A stretch of 64,000 bases of DNA from positions 37,774-101,773 of the forward strand of contig CAMVPR010000004.1 of NCBI GenBank assembly GCA_947169385.1, read 5' to 3'. Positions 27,309-35,704 of the stretch are shown piece after piece (position 1 is the stretch's first letter; every line of letters starts with the position of its first letter). Source of the DNA: an uncultured Lachnospiraceae bacterium. Its GTDB lineage: Bacteria; Bacillota; Clostridia; Lachnospirales; Lachnospiraceae. The notes under the pieces are model-generated. The model was given only the letters and a program-made list of their open reading frames with translations. It had not been told where the DNA came from and did no database searches. The position numbers were made by a program, and so were the translations under genes.

Positions 27309-27309
27309 A

Positions 27310-27879
27310 TTACTCTTCTATAAGTTCTGCATCGACAAGTCTACAGAAATCATATCCCTTTTCATCATATACATCGAATGTTCCTTTTACAACAATCTGC
27401 TCTCCCACTTCAGGATAGTCATCAGGATATGTGTGTTCACCCTTTAATACGAACTCGAGTCCTTGCGCACAACAAGCTGTTGCATCCTTGATGATACAAG
27501 AATAATACTCGCTTGCTTTCTCTTCCTTATCAGTGTACACTGCGAATTCACCATACATAGTAATCTCTTTACCAACATAGTCCTTAGGTGAAAGCATCAT
27601 ATTGTACACTGTAGAATATATCATGGTTCCGGACATATCAGTCAGATCTATCGAATCGCCTTCTAACGGATTGGTACTGTCTTCTTCATCATCTTCTTTA
27701 TTATCTTTATCATCATTTATCAGATACTCATCAGGCTCCGCAGCCCCGTCCTGTGCTTCATTATAAGCATCGTATTCTTTCCAAATCTGTTGGTTATTAT
27801 TGGCTTCTTCGTAGCTTGTACATCCACACAAACCACCAAGCATTAAAACCACAATATATATCGCAAGTATTCGCTTCAT
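27310..27879 (-). CDS. Small lipoprotein, OB-fold-like, zinc-locus associated
   Basis: 189 residues from the ATG at 27879. The signal peptide ends in a lipobox (LMLGGLCGCTS). An acidic linker (DDKDNKEDDEEDS) leads to a domain of strands (GKEITMYGEFAVY, YYSCIIKDATACCAQGLEFVL, EQIVVKGTFDVYDEKGYDFCRL). The paired cysteines of TACCAQGLEF recall the C-terminal domain of the TIGR03943/DUF1980 (YcgQ-like) group. It lies 72 bp downstream of the zinc-binding lipoprotein gene, with a hairpin in between, so a metal-related envelope role is plausible but unproven. Confidence 0.75.
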   Translation of the reverse strand: MKRILAIYIVVLMLGGLCGCTSYEEANNNQQIWKEYDAYNEAQDGAAEPDEYLINDDKDNKEDDEEDSTNPLEGDSIDLTDMSGTMIYSTVYNMMLSPKDYVGKEITMYGEFAVYTDKEEKASEYYSCIIKDATACCAQGLEFVLKGEHTYPDDYPEVGEQIVVKGTFDVYDEKGYDFCRLVDAELIEE

Positions 27880-27906
27880 ACAATCATTCCTATACATAAT
27901 ATAATA

Positions 27907-27926
27907 GTGCCGGAATAATCCGGCAC
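27907..27926 (-). terminator. Attenuating hairpin between znuA-like gene and small lipoprotein gene
   Basis: Perfect 8-bp stem GTGCCGGA / TCCGGCAC with a 4-nt loop, followed on the minus strand by TATTATATTATG. It may end most transcripts of the zinc lipoprotein gene and let some read through. Confidence 0.7.
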
Positions 27927-27950
27927 CATAATAATAGACTATTTTAGATA

Positions 27951-29108
27951 TTATTGCAACGCTTCTTTTAAAACGTCAAGATTCTTAGTCATTACATCTA
28001 TATAAGATACTCCCTGATCTGCGTCCTCAATAGTTGTAGCTTGCATTGAGTCCATTGACAATACTTTCTGATTCTTGGATTTGGTATTGTCAATTATTGT
28101 CTTAGCAATCTTCTCGTCACTCTTCTCAATCGTAAGTACATTGTTGAGCTTAAGTTCATCCACCTTCTTAGATAAGAATAAAATCGTCTCAAAGCTTGCC
28201 TCAGTCTCTGCTGAACATCCTACAAATGCAGCATAATAATTTAAATTGTAATCGTCCACCATATATCTAAATGGGAAGCGATCTCCAAAAAGAATGGTAT
28301 CTTTAGATGCTGAACTGACAACCTGCTGATACTCGTTATCAAGTTCATCAAGCTTATCTACGTACGCATTAGCATTTGAAGTATATGAATCTTTATTGGC
28401 AGAATCGATTGCAGCTATATTATCAGCAATAACAGGAACCAACGCTTTAGTATTCTTGAGTGAAAGCCATACATGTTCATCATACTCCGGTCCCTCTTCG
28501 TGATCATGATGCTCATCTTCCTCAGCTTCTTCTGCGTCATGTTCATGCTCGTCTTCCTCAGCTTCTTCTGCGTCATGTTCATGCTCGTCTTCTTCTGCTT
28601 CTTCTGCGTCATGTTCATGCTCGTCTTCCTCAGCTTCTTCTGCGCCATGTTCATGCTCGTGCTCGTCTTCTTCCTGCATACCCTCAACTACTTCTTCCTC
28701 TTTAACAGAGGTTCCGAGAGTATCCAAAAGATTGATGACTTTCATGTTCTTGTTAGTCGCTTCACTAAGCGCATCATCTACCCAATGATCAGACTCTCCT
28801 CCTACATATATGAACAGATCACAGTTGGCAATCTTCATCATATCGTCTGTCGTAGGCTGGAAGCTATGAAGATCAACTCCATTATCCAAAAGCATAGTTA
28901 CATCAAAATTATCCGCTTGATCACCAAGTATCTCTTTAACCCAATCATATTCAGGGAAAATGGTAGTTACAATCGAATACTTAGCATTGTTGCCTTTCTC
29001 ATTACTTCCGCTTGCCGGCTTATCCGATACCACATTCGAACCACAGCCGGTAAATGATAGTACAACAGCTACTGTCATAAGTGCTACTATTAGTCTCTTA
29101 AGTGCCAT
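27951..29108 (-). CDS. znuA: Zinc/metal ABC transporter substrate-binding lipoprotein with His/Glu-rich repeat loop
   Basis: 385 residues from the ATG at 29108, which follows GAGAGGAG. The signal ends in a lipobox (VVLSFTGCGSN). The cluster A-1 (TroA) pattern is clear: YSIVTTIFPEYDWVKEIL, NGVDLHSFQPTTDDMMKIANCDLFIYVGG, LFGDRFPFRYMVDDYNL and VLTIEKSDEKIAKTI. Between the first and second metal ligands sits a long acidic His-rich loop of 12-residue repeats (EEAEEDEHEHDA), typical of zinc-specific members, ending at EYDEHVWLSL. It captures zinc outside the cell. Remarkably, no permease or ATPase gene is adjacent. Confidence 0.92.
   Translation of the reverse strand: MALKRLIVALMTVAVVLSFTGCGSNVVSDKPASGSNEKGNNAKYSIVTTIFPEYDWVKEILGDQADNFDVTMLLDNGVDLHSFQPTTDDMMKIANCDLFIYVGGESDHWVDDALSEATNKNMKVINLLDTLGTSVKEEEVVEGMQEEDEHEHEHGAEEAEEDEHEHDAEEAEEDEHEHDAEEAEEDEHEHDAEEAEEDEHHDHEEGPEYDEHVWLSLKNTKALVPVIADNIAAIDSANKDSYTSNANAYVDKLDELDNEYQQVVSSASKDTILFGDRFPFRYMVDDYNLNYYAAFVGCSAETEASFETILFLSKKVDELKLNNVLTIEKSDEKIAKTIIDNTKSKNQKVLSMDSMQATTIEDADQGVSYIDVMTKNLDVLKEALQ
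28521..28670 (-). repeat. 36-bp in-frame tandem repeat encoding the His/Glu/Asp loop
   Basis: Four copies at 28521-28556, 28557-28592, 28593-28628 and 28629-28670. The first two are identical. The third differs in a few bases, and the fourth carries a 6-bp insertion and a T-to-C change. Each codes for 12 residues. The array lies wholly inside the zinc-binding lipoprotein gene and may vary in copy number. Confidence 0.9.
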
Positions 29109-29130
29109 AATGCATGTCTCCTCTCGTCTT

Positions 29131-29155
29131 TTGCAAAAATGCAACTCGTTTGCAA
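29131..29155. promoter_or_regulatory. TTGCAA-box operator in the znuA leader
   Basis: Perfect inverted repeat TTGCA-AAAA-TGCAA (29131-29144) plus another TTGCAA (29150-29155), between the predicted start of transcription and the ribosome site. A further symmetric GCAAAT-T-ATTTGC lies at 29219-29231, upstream of the -35. The arrangement suggests a metal-responsive repressor. Confidence 0.6.
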
Positions 29156-29169
29156 TTGTCACAAGTGGC

Positions 29170-29198
29170 ATTATAGCAACCTTTATATACCGTGTCAA
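29170..29198 (-). promoter_or_regulatory. Consensus sigma-A promoter of znuA
   Basis: TTGACA (29193-29198) and TATAAT (29170-29175) on the minus strand, exact consensus hexamers with a 17-bp spacer. Such a strong promoter fits control by repression. Confidence 0.9.
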
Positions 29199-29223
29199 GT
29201 GAAAATTTCAAATATGTCGCAAA

Positions 29224-30498
29224 TTATTTGCAACACCTTTTATATATCTCTTCTGTCGCAAGCCTGGTCTTGGCAACCAGATCGATATCCACCTCCGGGA
29301 AGCAGTAATACTGTACATTGTAATCACCTATGCAGATTACATCTCCTATCTCATACCAATAATAGTCAGCATATAAACTATATGACGCCTTAGGCTTCAT
29401 AGTAAAATCCAGCTTACCATCACATCCGGTTAGGTGAAATCCACTTATGTCGTGTGTAAGGCGACCGCTGCCTATCATCATAAGACTCTTGGTGTCAACC
29501 AACGCCCCTATTGTAACCGGAATATCAAGCTTATATGAGCCGTCGTCTATCTCACTAGCCACCGATTCCCTCTCCCATTTGTACCATGAAGGAATATGCG
29601 AATATTCAGTCACTCCATCCTTAGCTGACATCCTTCCACTCTCAAGCATAGAATATACCTTGCCACATGCCGCGCAAGTAAGCGTCGTACCTTTGCCAAT
29701 CATCTTGCCTTCCGTCATACAAGAAGGACATTTATACAGAACGCGGTTAAGGTAATCTGCCCTAAAGGACTCATCGACAACTATCCCCTTCTCAAGCTGA
29801 ATTTTAAAGTTGTCAAATGTAAACTCTTCTTCAATGATTTCTTGAATAGTGTCCGAATCTTTAGCTCTGATGTCTTCCGGCGTCAGGAGATACTTAACAT
29901 TTGCAGAAACATCCACATCTCTAACTTGCAATCCGTTGTATAACGGATCCCTTAGAAATGCTCCATAGGTTCTGACCATAACCACCGGAACCTTAAGCAT
30001 CTTTATCAGTCTTCCGATTGTCTTTGGAAGAGGGGTTGCCGTGCCGTCAAAGCTATAGCTTGCCTCAGGATACATCAAGATTGATTCCTTAAGTTCCCTG
30101 GTTACATATAGCATATCCTTAACAAGCTTGGGATCGGTAATAAACTTCCTGGTTGGGATGCAGCCTATCGATCTCAATAGACCTTCCTTGCCAACGAAAC
30201 CGTCTAATGTACATATTATATGAAACGGTCTATCTTTGAACACGTATTCCGCTATCTCAAGATCGATAAAACTTGAATGATTCATAAGAATAAGACATGG
30301 CTCATCCTTATCAAGTGCGTCCATGCCTATCTTATCATATGTGAAGTTAGCTTTCGAAACCTCCATTTTAGAGAGACTGTAAGCAATGCCTCTAAGCAAT
30401 CTACTTGGTTTCTTAATCTTCTTCGGCTTCTTATTCTTAGCGGCTTCAAGCCTCTTATGTAACTTCTCGTATGTAGCTTCTTCAGTTCTAATCTTCAT
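29224..30498 (-). CDS. Lysophospholipid acyltransferase family protein with zinc ribbon
   Basis: 424 residues, start behind AAGGTGAT. The PlsC-like domain (about 60-250) has NHSSFID, which satisfies the catalytic H(X4)D, and MYPEASYSFDG in place of the usual EGTRS block. A four-cysteine zinc ribbon (YKCPSC through CAACGKVY, about 265-290) follows, then a C-terminal beta-rich domain. It probably acylates a (lyso)phospholipid or related lipid at the membrane. The zinc ribbon extension is unusual for PlsC; the substrate is unknown. It lies just upstream of the zinc-uptake gene. Confidence 0.85.
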   Translation of the reverse strand: MKIRTEEATYEKLHKRLEAAKNKKPKKIKKPSRLLRGIAYSLSKMEVSKANFTYDKIGMDALDKDEPCLILMNHSSFIDLEIAEYVFKDRPFHIICTLDGFVGKEGLLRSIGCIPTRKFITDPKLVKDMLYVTRELKESILMYPEASYSFDGTATPLPKTIGRLIKMLKVPVVMVRTYGAFLRDPLYNGLQVRDVDVSANVKYLLTPEDIRAKDSDTIQEIIEEEFTFDNFKIQLEKGIVVDESFRADYLNRVLYKCPSCMTEGKMIGKGTTLTCAACGKVYSMLESGRMSAKDGVTEYSHIPSWYKWERESVASEIDDGSYKLDIPVTIGALVDTKSLMMIGSGRLTHDISGFHLTGCDGKLDFTMKPKASYSLYADYYWYEIGDVICIGDYNVQYYCFPEVDIDLVAKTRLATEEIYKRCCK

Positions 30499-30596
30499 GC
30501 GCCATCACCTTTATTCGTTTTATCTTACTTAGACTTCCCCCATCTTTTTACATTTTAACACATCAAATATGGGTTATAAAGTTTTATTTGTGGCAC

Positions 30597-30625
30597 TTGA
30601 TTATGATTAATATGTAGACTATAAT
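30597..30625 (+). promoter_or_regulatory. Sigma-A promoter of the phosphofructokinase gene
   Basis: TTGATT (30597-30602) and TATAAT (30620-30625), 17-bp spacer, with the AGGAGG ribosome site about 15 bases further on, so the leader is short. Confidence 0.8.
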
Positions 30626-30652
30626 ATGATAAGTAAAAAATAGGAGGGCACT

Positions 30653-31879
30653 ATGAGCAATTGTTTAGTAGCACAATCAGGAGGACCAACTGCAGCTATC
30701 AACGCAAGTCTGGCCGGCGTGATTGATGCAGTAATTAAGAGTAACACATATGATACCATATACGGTTCAATCAACGGTATTCAAGGAGTATTACAGCACA
30801 AGATTATCTCACTCAATTCAACATTTGAGAATAATCCCGACGCCATACACACCCTTATGACATCGCCGGCTATGTATCTTGGTTCGTGCAGATATAAATT
30901 ACCTTCATACGAAGAGAATGTTACACAGTATGAATTCATTTTCGAAACATTCAAGAAGATGGATATTCACGCTTTCTTCTATATCGGTGGTAATGATTCC
31001 ATGGATACGGTTGACAAGTTAAATGAATACGCCAAAACCATAGACTACGACATTATGGTAATAGGTATTCCCAAGACCATAGACAACGATTTAGTCGAGA
31101 CAGATCACACACCGGGATTCGGTTCAGCCGCTAAGTTCGTAGCGACATCATTACTTGAGATTGCACATGATACATATATCTACGATATCGAGAGTGTCAC
31201 GATTGTAGAGATTATGGGTAGAGATGCAGGTTGGCTCACAGCCTCCGCTGCGCTTGCAAGAAACGACTACAACCACGCACCTCATCTTATATATCTTCCT
31301 GAGAAACCATTCTCTACATTTGCATTTATAAATGATCTTAACAAGCTTCTTAAAGTCAAGAAGAATGTTATAGTGGCTGTATCAGAAGGAATCAAGGACG
31401 CTAACGGCAACTATATCTCTGCAACCGCTGCCGCTGCCGACAAGTTCGGTCATGCACAGTTAAGCGGTACCGGTAAGGCTCTAGAGCAACTTGTTAAGTC
31501 AACCATAGGATGCAAGGTTCGTTCAATCGAGCTTAATGTTCTACAGAGAAGCGCCATGCATATATCATCGTTGACTGATATCAAGGAAGCATTTATGTTA
31601 GGAACCGAAGCTGTTAAGTCTGCTGAGATGGGATTGAGTGGCATAATGCTCACCCTGAACAGAGACAACACACCTGATTATTCAGTGTCTATCGGTAACG
31701 TTGCAATTAAAGAAGTTGCCAACCAGGCTAAATCCGTTCCTTTAGAATGGATCAACGAGGCCGGCAACGACGTAACTCCGGAGATGATCAACTACTTGCG
31801 TCCACTAATTATCGGTGAACCTAATATCAAGTATAAGAACGGTATTCCGGATTACCTTTCTATAAAGCATCTTATCTAA
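30653..31879 (+). CDS. pfp: Phosphofructokinase, predicted pyrophosphate-dependent
   Basis: 408 residues. It phosphorylates fructose-6-phosphate to the 1,6-bisphosphate. N-terminal AQSGGPTAAINASLAG and the GGNDS motif (112-116) are clear. Asp115, in the place of the Gly used by ATP enzymes, and Lys141 in GIPKTIDNDL are the residues known to specify PPi as donor. MGRDAGWLTASAAL and AVSEGIKD are also typical of the PPi type. PPi use saves ATP in glycolysis and makes the step reversible. The last four bases overlap the 3' end of the convergent surface protein gene. Confidence 0.93.
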   Translation: MSNCLVAQSGGPTAAINASLAGVIDAVIKSNTYDTIYGSINGIQGVLQHKIISLNSTFENNPDAIHTLMTSPAMYLGSCRYKLPSYEENVTQYEFIFETFKKMDIHAFFYIGGNDSMDTVDKLNEYAKTIDYDIMVIGIPKTIDNDLVETDHTPGFGSAAKFVATSLLEIAHDTYIYDIESVTIVEIMGRDAGWLTASAALARNDYNHAPHLIYLPEKPFSTFAFINDLNKLLKVKKNVIVAVSEGIKDANGNYISATAAAADKFGHAQLSGTGKALEQLVKSTIGCKVRSIELNVLQRSAMHISSLTDIKEAFMLGTEAVKSAEMGLSGIMLTLNRDNTPDYSVSIGNVAIKEVANQAKSVPLEWINEAGNDVTPEMINYLRPLIIGEPNIKYKNGIPDYLSIKHLI

Positions 31880-34422
31880 GCTGTAACAGTAATCTTTTTA
31901 GATATTTTTCTATTACCATATTCAGGGAAGGTGGCAGTTATAGTAACTGTTCCGGCCTTTTTGCCGGTAACCTTTCCTGATTGATTAACTGTGGCAATCG
32001 CTGTGTTACTTGACGACCATGTAACAACATTCTTAGTGCTTGTAAGCGTTATAGACTTACCCTTAGCAACCTTGCTGCTTCCCGATATATTAAGCTCTTT
32101 TCTAATAAGTACAGTCTTATTGACAATATTACCCGATATACTATCCTTGGCTGTCATTGTGAGCGTACCTGTTCTCGTTGCCTTAAAGGTATACTTGTTT
32201 ATACCGGCAGACGAAGTTCCAACAAAATACCCTTCATCTCCATTAATCTCATAAGAGAACTGTGCAGGCGCATTGGATGTAATCTCTATTGTATCGCCCT
32301 TGGCAACATAGCCACCATCCAAATTCACGTAACTCATGTCAAATGTTACCGCATTTATAACAACTTCAACACTTTCACCGGTTGACGCTTTGCTGACTAC
32401 AACTTTAATCTCTCCTACTTCTTTAGGAGTGACAGTTACGCTGTTTTCGTTAACACTGACATCAGCCTCACCGTATTTAACGTAGTATGACAGATCCTTC
32501 TTATTACCAATCAACTCTAAAGGATGTTTAACAATAACCTCTTTAGCATACTCCTTAAAGGAAAGCTCATCTTCAACAACTATGTTCATATTGCATGATA
32601 GGCCGGCATAGTATACATTTACCACATTCTCTCCTGCCTGCAACTCAGATGTATCATCAACAGTCCAACCTCCAACACTCATCTCACTTCCATCTTCATA
32701 GACAGCAGTGAGCGACATGCCTGTTTCATTTAACTTGTTACCCTTAATAGTCGGAACACTTGGAGAGGTAGCTTTAAGTGAAACTATCTTATATGCGTCA
32801 ATAACAAGGTCAAACTCTGCCTCATAATCCCCATACATCACCTTAACTTTTCTGCTACCTAAGGTTCTGTCTGTTGAATCATAGTCCGTCGTAAATCCTG
32901 TTACCGCTTTCTTGCTGCCATCGTCGAACACTTCTAATACTTCTAGTTCCGAGAGATTAAGTCTATCACCTTGACCGAGGTTAGTCACATGTTTACCAAT
33001 CTCTATACCGCATGAAGATACGGCCTTTATATCGATATCTTTAGTGATAGATACAACCACTCCATCTTCCTCGTACTCAAATGTTACCATCTTGTTAGAG
33101 GCAGAGCTTTGAGGAAGATAATCTGATTTCCAGTCAGAAACTATCTTTGATTTACCGTCAGAATAATTAACTCTTGCAACAAAATCATCCCTGTTAAGAG
33201 GCTCATTAACATACATAAACTCTCTTGTAGTTGTAACCTCAATCGATATCGGCTTACTTAGTTTCTCCTTAACAGCAAGCATAGTCTTATACTCGACTCC
33301 ATCTACCGTGTAATATACAACCGTATAACAATTATCTCCCTCGGAATACGACTCTCCAAGTCTCATATCAGAAGGACTTACATACGCCTTGGTTCCATCC
33401 TGATAAGTCACCTCTATTCGAATCTTAGAAAGATCAAATCCCTCACCCTGATATACATACTGCTCCTGATAGTTGCTTTCAACATTAGCAATCTTCTTGT
33501 CCTCTTTAGCAGGGCTCTCAGTGGTTGTTGCCAAGGCTTCATTTGTAGTCAGAGCCTCCTTATCATCATTGCCGTTAATGTTAATACTTAATTCGTCATC
33601 ATTATTAGTAGTGTCATTCTTAGCATTAGCCGTAACAGCGTTCTTTGGTACCAGGATTTTAAATGAACATGTACCGTAAGTAATCTGCACTTCTCCGTTA
33701 ACTGACGAGTTATCACTGTAAATGTAATCATTAATCTCTTTTCTTAATCCGCTCTTATAAACGCCGTAAACCTTAAGCTTGCTCTTATCAACAGACGACA
33801 ACGAAGAAAGCGAAGCTACCTGCTGACCCTGATACACGGTTTCTAAATGATCAAGAGCATCAGGAAGTATAGTCACCGTCTTTGAGGCTTTAGCCTTCTT
33901 ACTGTACTTGGCTGTAACCTTTACACTACCCTGTGATTTAGGCGACAACACTCCTGCTGCACTGATACTTGCGTTAGCTTTGTCGCTAACCTTCCAAGTA
34001 ACCCCTTTGGCATTGGACGTAAACTGATATGAACCTCCGGTATATACAGTAGCATCTCCGCTAACAGATAGCTTAATAACCTTGAACACCTGAACCTTGT
34101 CAATCTTGGTCTTCTTCTTTTTGGTCTTGTAACGAATTATGCTAACTGTTCCCTTCTTCTTACCCGTTATTACGCCGTTCTTAGATACGGATGCAACTTT
34201 GGGTTTACTTGATCTATAAGTATAAATGGTCTTCTTCTTAGATGCTGCTATCATAGAACGACTGCTTGCGCCCACAATAAGTGTCTTTTTAGACGCCCCA
34301 TTGACAACTTTCGACTTGCTCTTACCTAACGATACATTTGATAACATAATTGCAAACACCATCAGAATCGCCAAAGTCCTCTTAAAACAAGAACCACGTA
34401 ATACCTTACTAACTATATTCAT
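31876..34422 (-). CDS. Large secreted Ig-like (Big) domain protein
   Basis: 848 residues. The signal peptide covers roughly residues 15-32 (LAILMVFAIMLSNVSLG). Big_2-type domains lie near the start (SSKPKVASVSKNGVITGKKKGTVSI), at about 130-190, and at the end (ALSWSS-like TWSSSNTAIATVNQSGKVTGKKAGTVTITA). In between are several Big_3/4-like repeats marked by YVYQGEGFDLSKIRIEVTYQDGTK, FMYVNEPLNRDDFVARVNYSDGKS and LGQGDRLNLSELEVLEVFDDGSK. There is no anchor motif, so it is secreted or held by its repeats. It is probably cotranscribed with the gene 24 bp upstream. Adhesion or matrix function is a family-level guess. Confidence 0.88.
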   Translation of the reverse strand: MNIVSKVLRGSCFKRTLAILMVFAIMLSNVSLGKSKSKVVNGASKKTLIVGASSRSMIAASKKKTIYTYRSSKPKVASVSKNGVITGKKKGTVSIIRYKTKKKKTKIDKVQVFKVIKLSVSGDATVYTGGSYQFTSNAKGVTWKVSDKANASISAAGVLSPKSQGSVKVTAKYSKKAKASKTVTILPDALDHLETVYQGQQVASLSSLSSVDKSKLKVYGVYKSGLRKEINDYIYSDNSSVNGEVQITYGTCSFKILVPKNAVTANAKNDTTNNDDELSININGNDDKEALTTNEALATTTESPAKEDKKIANVESNYQEQYVYQGEGFDLSKIRIEVTYQDGTKAYVSPSDMRLGESYSEGDNCYTVVYYTVDGVEYKTMLAVKEKLSKPISIEVTTTREFMYVNEPLNRDDFVARVNYSDGKSKIVSDWKSDYLPQSSASNKMVTFEYEEDGVVVSITKDIDIKAVSSCGIEIGKHVTNLGQGDRLNLSELEVLEVFDDGSKKAVTGFTTDYDSTDRTLGSRKVKVMYGDYEAEFDLVIDAYKIVSLKATSPSVPTIKGNKLNETGMSLTAVYEDGSEMSVGGWTVDDTSELQAGENVVNVYYAGLSCNMNIVVEDELSFKEYAKEVIVKHPLELIGNKKDLSYYVKYGEADVSVNENSVTVTPKEVGEIKVVVSKASTGESVEVVINAVTFDMSYVNLDGGYVAKGDTIEITSNAPAQFSYEINGDEGYFVGTSSAGINKYTFKATRTGTLTMTAKDSISGNIVNKTVLIRKELNISGSSKVAKGKSITLTSTKNVVTWSSSNTAIATVNQSGKVTGKKAGTVTITATFPEYGNRKISKKITVTA

Positions 34423-34446
34423 TCTTAAATATCCTCCTTAATCTCT

Positions 34447-35436
34447 CTAATTAGACATCTTTTTTCTCTCAAGATAAAACAGTGATGAACCTACCAAAAG
34501 TGTAATTCCTATAAGCTGGTGATACATATTTTGCTTTACCGGATTCTTCTTAACTGTTACATTTTCTATTACAACATTCTTATTAATGTCACTGACATTA
34601 CCGGCTTTATCAGAAGCTTTAAGTGTAACATCATACTCACCGGGCTCCGTAATTACTCCACCTTCAACCTTGCTGTCATTTATGACTATTGAAGTGTCAA
34701 GAGGACTGTTATCTGTAAAAGAATTGCTGACTAGATAGGCAACATCTATCTGATCTTTAGTCATCTCATTAAACATCGTCTCGTCAAATACAGGTGGAGT
34801 CTTATCAAGAACAAACTTTTTGCTTGTGTGTTTTAGAACCTCCACTCCTCTGCTAACCTGAACATCAAGGTTATACTCACCTTCATCACTTATCATCTCT
34901 TCGGCATGTGACATATCTTCATCAGTATTCACAATCATATTGTGTCTTAATGAATTGCCGTCAAAAGCCTTTCTAAATACCACAGCGTCAACAGCATCAC
35001 CGCTTGACAATCCACTTACGTCAATAGAAATATCAAGATCATCATTATAATAATGATCATCCTCAACTCCTACAATCTTTAAGTCTACTTCCTCATTTAC
35101 TTCGCTCTTCTTTGTTATAATCTTAGGAGACTTAACTAAAGAACGTTCAAGTTTAGAATCTTTACCTGGCTCAGGCTCTGAATCCTCTGTACTTCTAAGT
35201 ACATCTTCGGTCGTAACCTTATCAGTTGTAGTTTCAACAGAAGCATTATTGTATCTGGGAGTAACGGGTGAGCTTTTCTTCTTGTGGCCCAAAACATTTT
35301 CTGAACCATACCCGTAGAGTTGACTGTCACTAAGTCCTTCATCGGCGAAACACCACATAAAGCTTGAGCTTAGATTAGTCATAAGAAATGCAAATGCTAA
35401 TAAGAAGCACGGTACTTTTAACTTTATTCTATTCAT
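34447..35436 (-). CDS. Membrane-anchored surface protein with Ig-like domains
   Basis: 329 residues from the ATG at 35436, behind GAAAGAG. Signal peptide (FLLAFAFLMTNLSSSF), then a Ser/Thr/Glu-rich linker, then two beta-sandwich stretches (KIVGVEDDHYYNDDLDISIDVSG; PPVFDETMF through KASDKAGNVSDINKN, an Ig-like domain of the Big_3/HYR-like type). The C-terminus has one TM (LIGITLLVGSSLFYL) and the basic tail ERKKMSN, with no LPXTG box before it. It is the first gene of a two-gene surface operon with complex operator-like sequences upstream. Confidence 0.82.
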   Translation of the reverse strand: MNRIKLKVPCFLLAFAFLMTNLSSSFMWCFADEGLSDSQLYGYGSENVLGHKKKSSPVTPRYNNASVETTTDKVTTEDVLRSTEDSEPEPGKDSKLERSLVKSPKIITKKSEVNEEVDLKIVGVEDDHYYNDDLDISIDVSGLSSGDAVDAVVFRKAFDGNSLRHNMIVNTDEDMSHAEEMISDEGEYNLDVQVSRGVEVLKHTSKKFVLDKTPPVFDETMFNEMTKDQIDVAYLVSNSFTDNSPLDTSIVINDSKVEGGVITEPGEYDVTLKASDKAGNVSDINKNVVIENVTVKKNPVKQNMYHQLIGITLLVGSSLFYLERKKMSN

Positions 35437-35496
35437 TGTTACCACTCTTTCTTTAAAATGATTGGATATAAGCGAGCGGATAATCTAACAATAATT

Positions 35497-35525
35497 ATGG
35501 TAGCACGTTTTTATTCTCTTGTCTA
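35497..35525 (-). promoter_or_regulatory. Promoter of the surface protein operon
   Basis: TAGACA (35520-35525) and TACCAT (35497-35502) with a 17-bp spacer on the minus strand. Both hexamers deviate from consensus, in keeping with control by an activator bound at the palindromes upstream. Confidence 0.6.
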
Positions 35526-35531
35526 AAACCT

Positions 35532-35625
35532 GTTAGTTGTTTTCTTGACAACTGTGAGTTGTCAATTCGACCTTTTTCGACTCAAATTCGTACTTTTTTC
35601 GACCTTTTAACAACTAACAGTTGTT
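35532..35625. promoter_or_regulatory. Array of ACAACT/AGTTGT palindromes upstream of the surface operon
   Basis: Perfect 9-bp inverted repeat TTGACAACT-GTG-AGTTGTCAA (35545-35565) and perfect 7-bp inverted repeat AACAACT-AAC-AGTTGTT (35609-35625). A GTTAGTTGTT half (35532-35541) matches the second site's left half in reverse. Between them TTCGACCTTTT occurs twice (from 35566 and 35599). All lie just upstream of the -35. Confidence 0.75.
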
Positions 35626-35656
35626 TGACAAACAACCACTAAATGTGATATAGGCA

Positions 35657-35686
35657 TAAAAAAATCCGGTGGATAATCCACCGGAT
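35657..35686 (-). terminator. Intrinsic terminator of thrC
   Basis: 10-bp stem ATCCGGTGGA / TCCACCGGAT (35664-35686) followed on the minus strand by seven T residues, 18 bases after the stop codon. Confidence 0.9.
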
Positions 35687-35704
35687 AAAAGTCGTATTAT
35701 ATAA

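Noticed and set aside
28521..28670. Regular 36-bp repeats that could suggest a CRISPR array
   Set aside because: The units are contiguous without spacers and lie in frame in the zinc-binding lipoprotein gene; they code for a His/Glu repeat loop.
28473..29057. 194-codon plus-strand open frame opposite znuA
   Set aside because: It is mostly the complement of the repeat loop (Phe/Leu/Met runs) with no start signals.
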